Source of the DNA: Bradyrhizobium sp. JYMT SZCCT0428
GTDB taxonomy: Bacteria; Pseudomonadota; Alphaproteobacteria; Rhizobiales; Xanthobacteraceae
Length of the DNA stretch: 64,000 nucleotides
Direction: 5' to 3'
Assembly (NCBI RefSeq): GCF_018131075.1
Contig: NZ_JAFCLS010000011.1
Span: forward strand, 140,279-204,278
This document shows positions 1 through 10,010 of the stretch, in pieces. Made by a program: the position numbers and the translations under genes. The notes beneath the pieces are model-generated. The model was not told the origin of the DNA, did no database searches, and saw nothing but the letters and a program-made list of their open reading frames with translations. Numbering within the stretch: the first letter of the stretch is position 1; each line of letters opens with the position of its first letter.

Positions 1-61
1 GAGCCGACCGACCTTAACCAGGCTAACCGCGACGCCGACGCTCGATGCGAGGCCTCAACCA

Positions 62-673
62 ATGGTGACAGATCACGGCCCCGCTTCTGCGGTCACCGAA
101 AACCTGATCGAAATTCGGGTGACCGACGTCGCGCAGCTTTTTCACACGCTTGATCCTTTTCCATTTCGGGAAAAGGATCTCGCTGACGAGGCCGAGGAAT
201 ATATCGTCGGGTGGGCACGAGAAATGCCCGGTGACCGCCCGATCAGGATTGTGATACACATTCCGGATACCGAGTCACAGGGAAAGGCATCGAGCGACCT
301 TCTCCAGGCATTCAACCGGTATTTTGCCGGCCGGGCCGTTGTGGTCCAACGAGACCTGAACGAATTGTTTCGAGTTGGCCGGCGTTCCCTGGCAATCGGC
401 GCTACAATACTTGCGGCCTGTCTCCTCCTTGCGCATTTTGCCGCAGGCTATCTGATCGAGCCCGCATTCAGGCGATTGGTTGAAGAGAGCTTCCTGATCC
501 TCGGCTGGGTTGCCAACTGGCGACCTCTTGAAATCTTTCTCTACGATTGGTGGCCGCTCGCGCACCGGCGCGATCTGTATCATCGTCTCGCGTTAGCCAC
601 CGTCGAAGCCAAGCCATACTCGGTCAATCCTCCCTTCACGCGCGCATCGACCAAAGCCGGTGAGGATATCTAG
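62..673 (+). CDS. Hypothetical inner-membrane protein upstream of the P-type ATPase
   Basis: A 203-residue protein of unknown function. The first ~105 residues are soluble and mixed in charge. One clear membrane segment follows (about residues 109-130, after the RVGRRSLAIG stretch), then a second weakly hydrophobic stretch around 140-160, and a basic C-terminal part containing HRRDLYHRL. The start is ATG with a weak GAGG about nine bases upstream. Its TAG stop shares a base with the GTG start of the following P-type ATPase (TAGTG), so the two are probably translationally coupled and may work together at the membrane. I do not recognise a named domain, so the function stays open. Confidence 0.7.
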   Translation: MVTDHGPASAVTENLIEIRVTDVAQLFHTLDPFPFREKDLADEAEEYIVGWAREMPGDRPIRIVIHIPDTESQGKASSDLLQAFNRYFAGRAVVVQRDLNELFRVGRRSLAIGATILAACLLLAHFAAGYLIEPAFRRLVEESFLILGWVANWRPLEIFLYDWWPLAHRRDLYHRLALATVEAKPYSVNPPFTRASTKAGEDI

Positions 674-3230
674 TGCGTTACTCCCCAAAATCCCAAGCCC
701 CGCTCAGTGGCCTCAGTGAAGCGGAAGCTCGGGCAAGATTGAAAGTCGAGGGAAGCAACGAGCTTCCCCAGCCCAATCGGCGCACGCCGCTCCGCATAGC
801 GATCGAAGTGCTGCGCGAACCGATGCTGTTGCTTCTTATCGTCGGGGGCGCAGTCTATCTGGCGCTCGGCGACCTGAAGGAAGCGATCATCCTAGTCGCC
901 TTCGCTACCATGTCGGTCGTGATCACGGTAGTACAGGAGGCGCGCACCGAGCGCGTCCTGGATGCACTGCGCGATCTGACCAGTCCCCGCGCCTTGGTCA
1001 TTCGCGACGGCGAACGCAAACGCATTGCCGGCCGGGACGTCGTGCGCGGCGACCTCCTCGTGCTTTCGGAAGGCGACCGAATACCTGCCGACGGCGTCCT
1101 GCTGCAATGTCATGATCTGCAGGCCGACGAGTCCATGCTGACAGGTGAATCCGTGCCTGTGCGAAAAATTGCGCGAAGCGGTCACACCGTATCCGAGCCG
1201 CACCGGCCGGGCGGCGACGACCTGCCCGAGATATTTTCCGGCGCGCTCATTGTGCGAGGCGCGGGATTGGCTGTAGTGACCGCCACCGGCGTGCTGAGCG
1301 AAATCGGCAGAATCGGCCAATCGCTGGTCGCCCTGGAAACCGAGCCGCCTCGTTTGCAGGCTCAAACCCGTCGCCTGGTACGGCTGTTTGCCGTTGTCGG
1401 CGGCGCGGTCAGCATACTTGCGGTGCTGCTCTACGGAATCATGCGCGGGGGATGGCTGGATGCCGTGCTGGCCGGGATTGCGCTCGGCATGTCAATGTTG
1501 CCAGAAGAGCTTCCCGTGGTGCTGACCGTCTTTATGGCGATGGGGGCTTGGCGGATATCACAGGCTCGGGTGCTGACGCGGCGCGCCGCGGCGATCGAAA
1601 CCCTCGGCTCCGCAACCGTGCTGTGCACCGACAAGACGGGTACTCTGACCGAGAACCGGATGACAATCGTCGAGCTGCGGCTCGGCGACGGAGAAATCCA
1701 TCGTCCACTTGACGCCACGAGAATGCCTGAACAATTTCACGCCCTGAGCGAATTCGGTCTGCTCGCCAGCGCGCCCGAACCGTTTGATCCGATGGAGCGC
1801 GCATTCCATAGTCTTGGCCGCGCCCAATTGCCCGACGCCGGACATTCCCATCCTGACTGGAAGCTTGTCCACGCCTACGGTCTTCGGCCCGATCTGCTCG
1901 CCGTAACCCACATCTGGCAGCCGAACGGCGCCGAGCAGGAATTCATCGTCGCCGCCAAGGGCGCCCCGAAGCGATCGCAGGCCTTTGCCGGCTTGGCGAG
2001 GCCGACCGCACCGCGCTGAAGCAATCGGTCGATGCGATGGCATCCGCCGGCCTGCGCGTCCTGGGTGTCGCACGGACCAGATACGCCGGACCGAAATGGC
2101 CGGCCTTGCCATGTGAATTTACATTCGAGTTCCTTGGACTGACCGGCCTTGCGGATCCGCTGCGGCCAAGCGTCATCGAGGCCATGCGTGAATGCCGCTC
2201 GGCCGGCATCAGGGCAGTGATGATCACGGGCGATTATCCGGCAACGGCCAATGCGATCGCCCGCCAGGCTGGCTTCAAGCCCGGCGAAGTCATCACCGGC
2301 GAGGAGCTTGCGAAACTGGATGACGCGGAAGTGGCCCGCCGGACAAAAACGACCAGCGTGTTCGCGCGGATCATGCCGGAACAGAAGCTGCGGATCGTCA
2401 ACGCGCACAAGGGCAATGGCGAGATCGTGGCGATGACCGGCGACGGCGTCAACGACGCGCCGTCGCTCAGGGCGGCGCATATCGGCATTGCCATGGGCGG
2501 CCGCGGCACCGACGTGGCGCGGGAAGCGTCGGCAATCGTGCTGCTCGATGACGATTTTGGCTCGATCGTCAAGGCGATCCGGCTCGGGCGCCGCATCTAC
2601 GATAATTTACGCAAAGCCATGAGCTTCATCTTTGCCGTTCACGTGCCGATTGCGGGCCTGGCGCTGCTGCCGCTGCTGTTCGGTCTACCGATTCTTTTCG
2701 GGCCCATCCATATCGCGTTTCTCGAGATGGTGATCGATCCCGTCTGTTCTCTCGTATTCGAGGCCGAGACCGAGGAGGACGACATCATGGAGCGCCCGCC
2801 CCGCGCTGCCGACACCCCGCTGTTTTCGGGCGCGCTGATCGCCTGGAGCCTGCTGCAGGGTGTGTTGGCATTCGCACTGGTTGCCGCCATCTTCGTCGTG
2901 GCGCTCAGGTCAGGCATGCCCGAACAGGAAGTGCGGGCATTGACCTTCTTCTCGCTGGTCGTGACGATCGTCGGCCTTATTCTGGTTAATCGCTCGTTTA
3001 GCGCCTCGCTGCTCACGGCGCTGCGACGACCGAACCCGACCTTGGTGGCTGTACTCGCGGCCGTTACCGCAATCCTGTCTCTGACCCTGCTTTGGCCGTC
3101 CGCGAGCAAGCTTTTTGCCTTTGGACCCCTGCACACTGACGACCTCGCTTTGACGCTTGGTGCGGGGATCATCGTGCTGGTCTGCCTTGAAATGCTCAAG
3201 CCGTTACTGCGTTCGCGGTTGCAGTCCTAG
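673..3230 (+). pseudogene. Cation-transporting P-type ATPase with a single-base frameshift
   Basis: All P-type ATPase landmarks are present: TGES in the actuator domain (about residue 157), PEELPVV in transmembrane segment 4, the phosphorylation loop DKTGT, and the MTGDGVNDAP hinge in the C-terminal half, followed by the last membrane helices. The overall layout resembles the Ca2+/PMR1-like group; the cation cannot be read from the sequence. The reading frame breaks near 1966-1968. The first frame reads AAKGAPKRSQ and stops at 2019, while frame 3 continues at once as EAIAGLCRLGEADRTALKQS and runs to 3230. Restoring one base gives an intact protein of about 852 residues. Either the gene is recently broken or this is a base-call error in a C/G run. 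The GTG start overlaps the stop of the preceding membrane gene. Confidence 0.85.
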
Positions 3231-3258
3231 CTGGCAAATCCACACCTGCATTCTGCTC

Positions 3259-3272
3259 CTTGCGATGGATCA
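3259..3272. promoter_or_regulatory. Imperfect FixK/Fnr-type box upstream of the first usp gene
   Basis: TTGC-GATGGA-TCAA matches the TTGA-N6-TCAA palindrome except for one base in the left half. It lies 53 bp upstream of the ATG of the universal stress gene, a spacing suited to a class II activator site. It is weaker than the perfect boxes further along. Confidence 0.4.
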
Positions 3273-3324
3273 AAAGCCGCCGCCCCCGCCGCGCTAGATT
3301 GCCATCAGGACAAAGGAGAGACAC

Positions 3325-4164
3325 ATGGCCTTCAAAGACATTCTGCTGACACTGACAAGCTATCCCGAGCCAACCCCGAACTCTGTGGTCGAAACTGCGG
3401 TTTCAATTGCCGCCGTACTTGGCGCTCACCTTGCCGCAGTCTCCTGCGAGGTTCACGTTCAGGTACCCGGCAACATCCTGTCGGGCTCAATCCCAAGTAT
3501 TTCCGGTATTATTGCGGGCGAAGCCGAAAAGAGCCGACAGAGCGCGGGAGGCCTGCTCGCTGCATTTGACGCAGCGGCAGAAAAGGCCGGCGTTCCACAC
3601 GAGACGATCGTCGAAAAATGCCTGACCTTTGATGTTCCGGAGTTGCTGGTTGACTACGCCCGGCTTCACGATCTCACGATCGTGCCGGTGCCGGAATCTT
3701 ATGACCAATGGTATGCGGAGTCCGTGATCTTCGGATCGGGCCGGCCGACCCTAGTATTGCCAGAGACTCCCAGCGCGCGCCCATTCGAACTGGGCACCGT
3801 TGTCGTGGCCTGGGATTTCAGCCGCGCGGCGGCCCGGGCGGTTTCCGATGCGCTTCCGCTGCTTGAGCGCGCCAAGAAGGTGCGCGTCCTCACCGTCGGC
3901 AACGAAAAGGTTTTCGACACCAAGCATTCCGCCGAAGAACTGGCAAAGAACCTGGCCCGCCATCGTATCGACGTGGTGCTGGACAAGGTCGATGCGGACG
4001 GCAGACAGATCGACGAGGTTCTCGAAGCCTACGTGCTTTCGCACAAGGCCGACGTCCTCGTGATGGGCGCCTACGGTCACGCGCGATGGCGCGAATTCAT
4101 CCTGGGTGGCGCAACCAAGAGCCTGCTGTCCAAGCCGCCGCTCCCGATCCTGCTCTCGCATTGA
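3325..4164 (+). CDS. Universal stress protein (UspA family, tandem type)
   Basis: A 279-residue protein with the length of a double Usp unit. The C-terminal half carries the clearer Usp fold, with [10 protein letters not shown] as the first strand and [19 protein letters not shown] as the G-x2-G-x9-G(S/T)-type nucleotide-binding loop near the end. The N-terminal half starts with the usual FKDILLTL strand. Usp proteins of this size in rhizobia accumulate under low oxygen and energy stress and bind adenine nucleotides; that role is inferred here from family and context. A good ribosome site, AGGAG, precedes the ATG. The gene sits between the P-type ATPase and the phosphorylase-PRPP synthase pair, and two further usp genes occur at 24.0 and 26.4 kb. 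Confidence 0.9.
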   Translation: MAFKDILLTLTSYPEPTPNSVVETAVSIAAVLGAHLAAVSCEVHVQVPGNILSGSIPSISGIIAGEAEKSRQSAGGLLAAFDAAAEKAGVPHETIVEKCLTFDVPELLVDYARLHDLTIVPVPESYDQWYAESVIFGSGRPTLVLPETPSARPFELGTVVVAWDFSRAAARAVSDALPLLERAKKVRVLTVGNEKVFDTKHSAEELAKNLARHRIDVVLDKVDADGRQIDEVLEAYVLSHKADVLVMGAYGHARWREFILGGATKSLLSKPPLPILLSH

Positions 4165-4192
4165 CGGAGTGCTGGTGCGCCTTGGAGATCGA

Positions 4193-5746
4193 ATGGCCGA
4201 CGATACGAAAAGGAATGGATCCGGTCCGCTCTTGAAGGCTCGCCGAATGAGCCTCGATACCGGACGGGAGAATGTGGTCGTGATCTCACGCCACTCCAGC
4301 GCCTTGCGACCGGATGTTTTCCGTGGATTCAGCCGGGTCGAATTGCGGGTTGGCACGAGAATTCTGCTCGCGACGCTGCTGATCACGGACGACGACGCGT
4401 TGGTCGGGCCCGATGAAATCGGCCTTTCCGAACCGGCGTTCCGGCGCTTTGCCCAACCTGTTGACAGCTTGATTACCGTGCGTCCCGCAGCCTCACCTGC
4501 AAGCTTCGATGCCGTCCGTGCCAAGATCCAGGGCCGGACCCTGAAACCGACCGAGATCGAGGCGATCATCGGCGACATCGCGCATTATCGCTACTCCGAC
4601 ATGGAGATCGCGGCATTTCTGATCGGCTCGGCCAGCTTCATGACCAGCGGCGAGCTTATTGCTTTGGTGCACGCGATGGCGCGGGCCGGCACGCAGCTGA
4701 AATGGCCTGACACCATCGTCGTCGACAAGCACTGCATCGGCGGCATTCCGGGCAACCGCACCTCCATGATCGTAGTTCCGATCGTGGCGGCGCACGGGTT
4801 GACCATCCCCAAGACATCCTCGCGCGCGATTACTTCGCCCGCTGGCACCGCCGACACCATGGAAGTGTTGACCCGGGTCGATGTCGGCGTCGAAGAGATG
4901 AAGGAAATCGTCGCCGCTTGTCGCGGCTGTCTGGTCTGGGGCGGCCACGTCAACCTGTCCCCGGCGGATGATATTCTGATCTCCGTCGAACGCCCGCTCA
5001 GCCTCGACACCAGCGAGCAGATGGTCGCTTCGATCATGTCGAAAAAGCTCGCAGCTGGCTCCACCCACCTGCTGGTCGACCTGCCGGTCGGTCCGACCGC
5101 GAAACTGGCCAACGCCAACCAAGCAATGCGCCTGCGCAAGCTCTTCGAATTCGTCGGCGACCATTTCGGCATTGCCGTCGAAGTGATCACAACCGATGGC
5201 CGTCAGCCGATCGGCAACGGCATCGGTCCGGTTTTGGAGGCCGAAGACATCATGGCCGTTCTGACCAACGACGCGTCGGCCCCCGCTGATTTGCGCGAAA
5301 AATCGCTGCGGCTTGCGGCGCATCTGCTGGAGTATGACCCGCAGTTGCGAGGCGGCAGCGGCTATGCTCGCGCCCGCGAATTGCTCGACAGCGGCGCGGC
5401 ACTGAAGAAAATGCAGGAGATCATCGACGCACAGGGACCCTCCGCCTGCCGCAACGACGTCGGCAAGCTGACCGTCGATGTCGCCGCCGCCAATGACGGC
5501 ACGATTTCCGAGATCAACTGTCTCCAGTTGAACCGCCTCGCGCGCACCGCAGGGGCGCCGATCGACAAGGGCGCCGGCATCCGGCTGTTCTGCAAGATCG
5601 GCGACCGCGTCGAGAAGGGCCAGCCGCTCTATCGAATCCATGCTTATGACCAGTCGGAACTCGACCTCGCCGCGGCTGGCGCAAAAGCGAATAGCGGTTA
5701 CACCGTCGGCACCCGGCAACCAGCAACCGACGAGGCAGCACCGTGA
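4193..5746 (+). CDS. Thymidine phosphorylase family protein (DeoA / AMP-phosphorylase-like)
   Basis: A phosphorolytic nucleoside/nucleotide phosphorylase of about 517 residues. The family signature is clear: [13 protein letters not shown], then [21 protein letters not shown], with the Lys, Ser and Thr that hold phosphate and the sugar. The protein is longer than E. coli DeoA (about 440) and has the extra N-terminal domain seen in the archaeal AMP-phosphorylase type, so the substrate may be a nucleoside monophosphate rather than thymidine. I chose ATG 4193 because GGAG lies six bases upstream and an earlier start would overlap the usp gene. Its last bases overlap the GTG of the PRPP synthase (GTGA), which implies coupled synthesis and a shared pentose-phosphate intermediate. 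Confidence 0.85.
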   Translation: MADDTKRNGSGPLLKARRMSLDTGRENVVVISRHSSALRPDVFRGFSRVELRVGTRILLATLLITDDDALVGPDEIGLSEPAFRRFAQPVDSLITVRPAASPASFDAVRAKIQGRTLKPTEIEAIIGDIAHYRYSDMEIAAFLIGSASFMTSGELIALVHAMARAGTQLKWPDTIVVDKHCIGGIPGNRTSMIVVPIVAAHGLTIPKTSSRAITSPAGTADTMEVLTRVDVGVEEMKEIVAACRGCLVWGGHVNLSPADDILISVERPLSLDTSEQMVASIMSKKLAAGSTHLLVDLPVGPTAKLANANQAMRLRKLFEFVGDHFGIAVEVITTDGRQPIGNGIGPVLEAEDIMAVLTNDASAPADLREKSLRLAAHLLEYDPQLRGGSGYARARELLDSGAALKKMQEIIDAQGPSACRNDVGKLTVDVAAANDGTISEINCLQLNRLARTAGAPIDKGAGIRLFCKIGDRVEKGQPLYRIHAYDQSELDLAAAGAKANSGYTVGTRQPATDEAAP

Positions 5747-6624
5747 ACGCGGCCATCATTCAGAGCCTGCCGTCGTCGTCGCGCGAAGCCACCCGGCTCG
5801 CGGCGCGGCTCGGCATTCCCTTTCACGAGATTGCGATCCATGGGTTTCCCGACGGGGAACTTCGGGTGACGGCGACACCGGCGTCGCCTGTGACCATCAT
5901 CTATGCGTCGCTCGACCGGCCGAACGAGAAACTGATCGCGCTAACCCTGGCCGCAGAAGCGTTGCGGCGCGGGGGTGCGAAACGCCTCATCCTGCTGGCG
6001 CCCTATCTCTGCTACATGCGCCAGGACACAGCTTTCCACGAAGGCCAAGCGATCAGCCAAAAGGTCATCGGCGCGCTGCTCGCTGGATGCTTCGACCGGG
6101 TGGTCACCGTCGATGCGCATCTGCACCGCACGCCCGACATCGCAGCGGTTTTTCCGGGGATCGCATCCGACAATCTGTCGGCAATGCCGGCAATAGCGGT
6201 CGCGCTGCGCAAAACCGGCCTTGATCCCGCAACCGTCGTGGTGGGACCGGATGCTGAATCGGAGCCTTGGGTCAGCGATCTCGCCAGCCGGCTTCGGCTT
6301 TGTCACGTCGTTGCGCAAAAAGTCCGCCGCGGTGACCGCTCCGTCGAGATCAGGGTCCCGGACCGGACATCCATTGCCGGGCGTCCTACTTTAATCGTCG
6401 ACGATATCGTCTCCTCGGGCGGCACCCTGATCGCCTGCGCCAGGGCGCTGACGTCGGCCGGCGCGACAATGATCGATGCGGTCGTCACGCACGCACTGTT
6501 CCCGGAGCAACTCTGCCGCGACGTGATCCAGTCCGGCATTCGCTCGATCCGTTCGACCCACAGTGTGCCACACTCCACCAACGCCATCGTGCTCGACAAT
6601 CTATTCATCGACGCTTCAAGATGA
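5743..6624 (+). CDS. prs: Ribose-phosphate pyrophosphokinase (PRPP synthase)
   Basis: Makes (or, run backwards, uses) PRPP from ribose 5-phosphate and ATP. Visible motifs are the FPDGELRV entry, the VDAHLHRT divalent-metal and ATP site, and the PRPP-binding loop [13 protein letters not shown]. At 293 residues it is shorter than housekeeping Prs (about 310-320) and lacks some of the regulatory segments, so it is probably a second, specialised copy. The GTG start overlaps the stop of the phosphorylase, forming a two-gene unit that links phosphorolysis of nucleotides to the PRPP pool. The genomic context of stress and fermentation genes suggests nucleotide salvage or energy rescue during oxygen shortage; this is inference. 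Confidence 0.88.
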   Translation: MNAAIIQSLPSSSREATRLAARLGIPFHEIAIHGFPDGELRVTATPASPVTIIYASLDRPNEKLIALTLAAEALRRGGAKRLILLAPYLCYMRQDTAFHEGQAISQKVIGALLAGCFDRVVTVDAHLHRTPDIAAVFPGIASDNLSAMPAIAVALRKTGLDPATVVVGPDAESEPWVSDLASRLRLCHVVAQKVRRGDRSVEIRVPDRTSIAGRPTLIVDDIVSSGGTLIACARALTSAGATMIDAVVTHALFPEQLCRDVIQSGIRSIRSTHSVPHSTNAIVLDNLFIDASR

Positions 6625-6657
6625 AATAACGTTCACAACCCTTCTGGAGGCACCCCG

Positions 6658-8250
6658 ATGAGCATCACGGTCCGGTTCTTCGGCGCGGCCCGTACGGTGA
6701 CGGGCTCCTGCTATCTGTTCGAGACCCGCTCCGGGCGCTTCCTGGTCGATTGCGGCCTGTTTCAGGGACCCAAAACCCTGAAGGAGCTGAACTATCGGCC
6801 GTTTCCCTTTCGCCCCGCCGACATCGACGCCGTCCTCCTGACCCATGCCCATATCGACCACAGCGGCCTATTGCCAAAGCTGGTGCGCAACGGCTTTCCC
6901 GGCCGCATCCTGGCGACGCGCGGCACCATCGATCTCTGTTCCTACATGCTGCCGGATGCCGGCAGCATCCAGGAGTCCGAGGTCGCCGCCTTGAACCGGC
7001 GCAACACGGCGCGCGGACGGGCCGAGGTCAGCCCGATCTATACGCAGGCCGATGCGATCGCCACGCTGCAGTCGTTCACGCCCGTCGACTACGAAAAGTG
7101 GGTCGATGTGATTTCCGGCGTTCGCGCCCGCTACTGGAACGCCGGACATCTGCTCGGCTCCGCCTCGATCGAGATCGAATTCGCCGATCAGAACCCTTCG
7201 CGTAGACCGCTGCGCCTACTTTGTTCCGGTGACGTCGGCCCCGACGCCAAGTTGCTGCAACCTGATCCCGAGGCCCCGGCGGGCTTCGACTATGTCATCT
7301 CGGAATCGACCTATGGCGACCGGGAGCGTGCACCGATCACGGCTGACGCGCGCCGCGCGCGTTTGGCAACGGAGGTCCGCGACGCGGCGACCCGCAAGGG
7401 CGCGCTGCTGATTCCGGCCTTCGCGGTGGAGCGCACCCAGGAACTGATCGTCGATCTGGTCGACCTGATGGAGCGTGGTGAGATACCGTCCGCCCCGATC
7501 TTCCTCGATTCTCCGCTCGCGATCCGCGCCACCGAAGTCTTTCGCAAACACGCTTCAAGCCTCGACCCCGCGGTGGACGTGGAAAGGCTTTTGAACTCGC
7601 CGCAACTTCGATTTACCGAAACGGTCGATGAGAGCAAGGCGATCGCCAAGCTGACCGGGTTTCATATCGTCATCGCCGCCAGCGGGATGTGCGATGCCGG
7701 GCGCATCCGCCACCATCTGAAGAACTGGCTGTGGAATGCACGGGCCACCGTACTGCTGGTCGGATTTCAGGCTCAGGGAACGCTCGGCCGGTTTCTCGCC
7801 GACGGCGCCAAGACCGTTCGGATCCAGGGCAATGAGATCAAGGTTGCGGCGCGGATTCGAAATATTGACGACTATTCCGGACATGCCGACGGATCAGAAC
7901 TGACGCGCTGGATCGCCGAACGCCGACCTGTTCAACACGGCGTGTTCCTGGTTCATGGCGAGGAGCCGGCCATCACCGGCCTAGCGGAACGTATCTCCGA
8001 ACGGATCATCCCGGCGGCTCGGGTCTCCCAGGCGCTTCTGGACGACGTCTACGAATTGTCCAGCGCAGCGCCAACGCTGCTCGATAGCTCCCATCGCCGC
8101 CGGCTGGCGCCCGAGGCCGTGGTCAGGCTCGACTGGCACAATGACATGTCGAAACTCATTCTCGACATCAGCGATCGCATCGAAGCCGCCGCAGACGATC
8201 GCGCGCGCGGAGTCATCGTTCGAAGACTACGACGTGCACTGGATGAATGA
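6658..8250 (+). CDS. MBL-fold beta-CASP metallo-hydrolase (RNA-processing exonuclease type)
   Basis: A 530-residue metallo-beta-lactamase superfamily protein of the YSH1/CPSF-73-like group. The N-terminal metal site HAHIDHSG is at about residues 63-70, further metal ligands follow at NAGHLLGSAS and SGDVG, and ESTYGDR marks the start of the beta-CASP domain. The C-terminal RMMBL part contains VAARIRNIDDYSGHADGSEL. Bacterial members are RNA exo/endonucleases; the exact target is not known. A clean ribosome site (CTGGAGG) precedes ATG 6658. The last ~60 residues (APTLLDSSHRRRL onward) lie beyond the usual RMMBL end and are duplicated as a relic at about 20.0-20.3 kb. Confidence 0.88.
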   Translation: MSITVRFFGAARTVTGSCYLFETRSGRFLVDCGLFQGPKTLKELNYRPFPFRPADIDAVLLTHAHIDHSGLLPKLVRNGFPGRILATRGTIDLCSYMLPDAGSIQESEVAALNRRNTARGRAEVSPIYTQADAIATLQSFTPVDYEKWVDVISGVRARYWNAGHLLGSASIEIEFADQNPSRRPLRLLCSGDVGPDAKLLQPDPEAPAGFDYVISESTYGDRERAPITADARRARLATEVRDAATRKGALLIPAFAVERTQELIVDLVDLMERGEIPSAPIFLDSPLAIRATEVFRKHASSLDPAVDVERLLNSPQLRFTETVDESKAIAKLTGFHIVIAASGMCDAGRIRHHLKNWLWNARATVLLVGFQAQGTLGRFLADGAKTVRIQGNEIKVAARIRNIDDYSGHADGSELTRWIAERRPVQHGVFLVHGEEPAITGLAERISERIIPAARVSQALLDDVYELSSAAPTLLDSSHRRRLAPEAVVRLDWHNDMSKLILDISDRIEAAADDRARGVIVRRLRRALDE

Positions 8251-8261
8251 GCGCACCCCGT

Positions 8262-8392
8262 CTCGCGATCTTTCAGCCAAAAGTCGCAGATATCGCGTTT
8301 GGTCGGATCCGATTTACTTCGAAACCGGGCGCACATCGTCAGCATAACGCGCAGACTTTCAGTCAGCAGGTCGCCGGAGATGACGACGAGGC
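8262..8392 (-). pseudogene. Relic of the 3' end of the acyl-CoA synthetase-GNAT gene
   Basis: Read on the minus strand, this stretch encodes MLTMCARFRSKSDPTKRDIC. This aligns with the C-terminus of the intact synthetase-GNAT protein at 20.3-23.0 kb (MLAMCRSLGFEVKSDPTEHD). The DNA is alignable over about 100 bp, for example the stretch ending CGCCGGAGAT in both loci. No other part of that gene is present here. It lies tail to tail with the intact beta-CASP gene, the same orientation as the beta-CASP relic has to the intact synthetase. It is therefore a leftover of an ancestral convergent pair. Confidence 0.75.
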
Positions 8393-8393
8393 C

Positions 8394-10010
8394 TTACGCT
8401 GGCCGATTGCTTTGTGGCCCGCTCCATCTACTGTCGCCCAATGATCCGCCCGCATCGTGTAAACAGGTGAGACCCCGCTGCAGCGTGTCAGCGGGTGTTC
8501 CCGAAGCATCGACCATATGCCAGTTCACCGTACCGATCGCCATCGCCTCTTGCTGCTTGGCAACGTCCGGCGTTGCATCCGACGCATCGTGCTCGCGCCG
8601 CCCGATCCGCGAAAGCCGGGTCGTCAAATCGGCCTTCAGGAACAGGCCGACAAAGCGGGCGCGGTGCCGGCACGCCAAATCCGGAAGTCCGGCCCGCTGC
8701 GTTTCCTTGAGATAGGCCGCGTCGAGAATGACCGAACAGCCCTGGGCAAGAATCCGTAATGCGGTTCTCGAAAGTAGATCATAGACACGCCGGGAGGTCT
8801 CGAACTGATAGGCAGCTTCAGGCAGATGCGTCGTTTCGCTCACGCCGAACAGATGCTTGCGCATGACATCCGAGCGGAGAATGACCGCGCCGGGCGGAGG
8901 CTCGATCATGTCCGCAAGCCCGCATGCGAGAACCGACTTCCCTGTCCCCGACAGGCCGCCGATCGCGGTCAGCAGTGGCGGCTTGGGGTCGGCGAGGCGC
9001 TGGGCCAAATCGAAATATCGTGTGGCCTCCTGCCACGCGGCTTCGCCATCCACCATCTGCTCGCTCTTGGTAAACAGCACATGTGCGCGGATCGCCGCAC
9101 GCATCGAGAGAAACAGGGGCAGGACGGCGAGGCCATCGAGATTGTTTTCCGACGCGCCGGCGAGATAGCGATTGAACATCGCGTTCGAGGCTGCCTTATT
9201 GTCAAAATGTATCAAGTCCATCAGCGTGAACGCGAGATCGTAGAGGACGTCCGTCGTCGCAATGGCCGGATCGAATTCAATGGCATCGAACAGCCGAGGC
9301 GCTCCGTCAATCAACGCAATATTGGCCAGATGAAGGTCGCCATGGCAGCGCCGAACGAACCCTTGCCCGGCACGCCGCTCAAGCAAGGTCTGAAGCGTCG
9401 CGACATGATCGTGGCTTCGAGCATCGAGCTGATCAATCGCGGAACCATCAAGCCCATGCACGGTACGGAATTTTGCGGTGTTGCGGTCGATGATGCCGGG
9501 AATGGAGGCGAGCCAGGTTTCGCCATCGGCGCGCGGCGCCTTGTCATGCGATTGCAGGATGGTATCTGCGACAGCAACTGCTAGGGACGGTTCGACCTGT
9601 TGCCTCGCGGCGATGCGATCCAGCGCCTGCTCCTCGTCGAAGCGCGCCATTTCGACCGCCCATTCGACCGGAACACCACTTCCTCCTATTTCAAGACCAC
9701 CGTCGTCGGCGCGCGTGATCGACACGACCCGCCGGTAAAGCTCCGGAGCATTGCCGGCGTTGACCTTCAGTTCCTCTTCGCAGGCACGCTGGCGCTTCTC
9801 GAGCGTCGAATAGTCGAGAAACGGCAGCCTCACGGCCCGTTTGATCTTCAAGGCGCGATCCCTACCGAGAAACACCACCGAGGCATGGGTATCGATACGC
9901 TTGCCACCCTTTACTGGGCCGAAGCTGGAGTTCTCGAGAAAATCCAGCACACGACCTTGGAGCTGGCTCTCGGAGTCCGTCGCGATATCGCTGGGTCGTA
10001 TCAGAGTCAC
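8394..10010 (-). CDS. Aminoglycoside-phosphotransferase-like kinase fused to a P-loop ATPase/kinase
   Basis: Two modules in 538 residues. The first ~340 residues are a small-molecule-kinase fold with the catalytic loop HGDLHLANI (223-231) and the metal-binding DAIEFD (242-247). The second starts with a Walker A motif GGLSGTGKS (351-359) and resembles gluconate-kinase/zeta-toxin-like P-loop kinases. This architecture (COG2187 plus COG0645) is common in proteobacteria, but its substrate is not established. The start codon overlaps the stop of the upstream alcohol dehydrogenase (four-base ATGA), so the two form an operon reading leftward. It probably shares the promoter in the dehydrogenase-Hsp20 divergent region. 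Confidence 0.85.
   Translation of the reverse strand: MTLIRPSDIATDSESQLQGRVLDFLENSSFGPVKGGKRIDTHASVVFLGRDRALKIKRAVRLPFLDYSTLEKRQRACEEELKVNAGNAPELYRRVVSITRADDGGLEIGGSGVPVEWAVEMARFDEEQALDRIAARQQVEPSLAVAVADTILQSHDKAPRADGETWLASIPGIIDRNTAKFRTVHGLDGSAIDQLDARSHDHVATLQTLLERRAGQGFVRRCHGDLHLANIALIDGAPRLFDAIEFDPAIATTDVLYDLAFTLMDLIHFDNKAASNAMFNRYLAGASENNLDGLAVLPLFLSMRAAIRAHVLFTKSEQMVDGEAAWQEATRYFDLAQRLADPKPPLLTAIGGLSGTGKSVLACGLADMIEPPPGAVILRSDVMRKHLFGVSETTHLPEAAYQFETSRRVYDLLSRTALRILAQGCSVILDAAYLKETQRAGLPDLACRHRARFVGLFLKADLTTRLSRIGRREHDASDATPDVAKQQEAMAIGTVNWHMVDASGTPADTLQRGLTCLHDAGGSLGDSRWSGPQSNRPA

Noticed and set aside
3186..3198. TTGA...TCAA inside the end of the P-type ATPase gene
   Set aside because: Spacing is five, not six, and it is within coding sequence.
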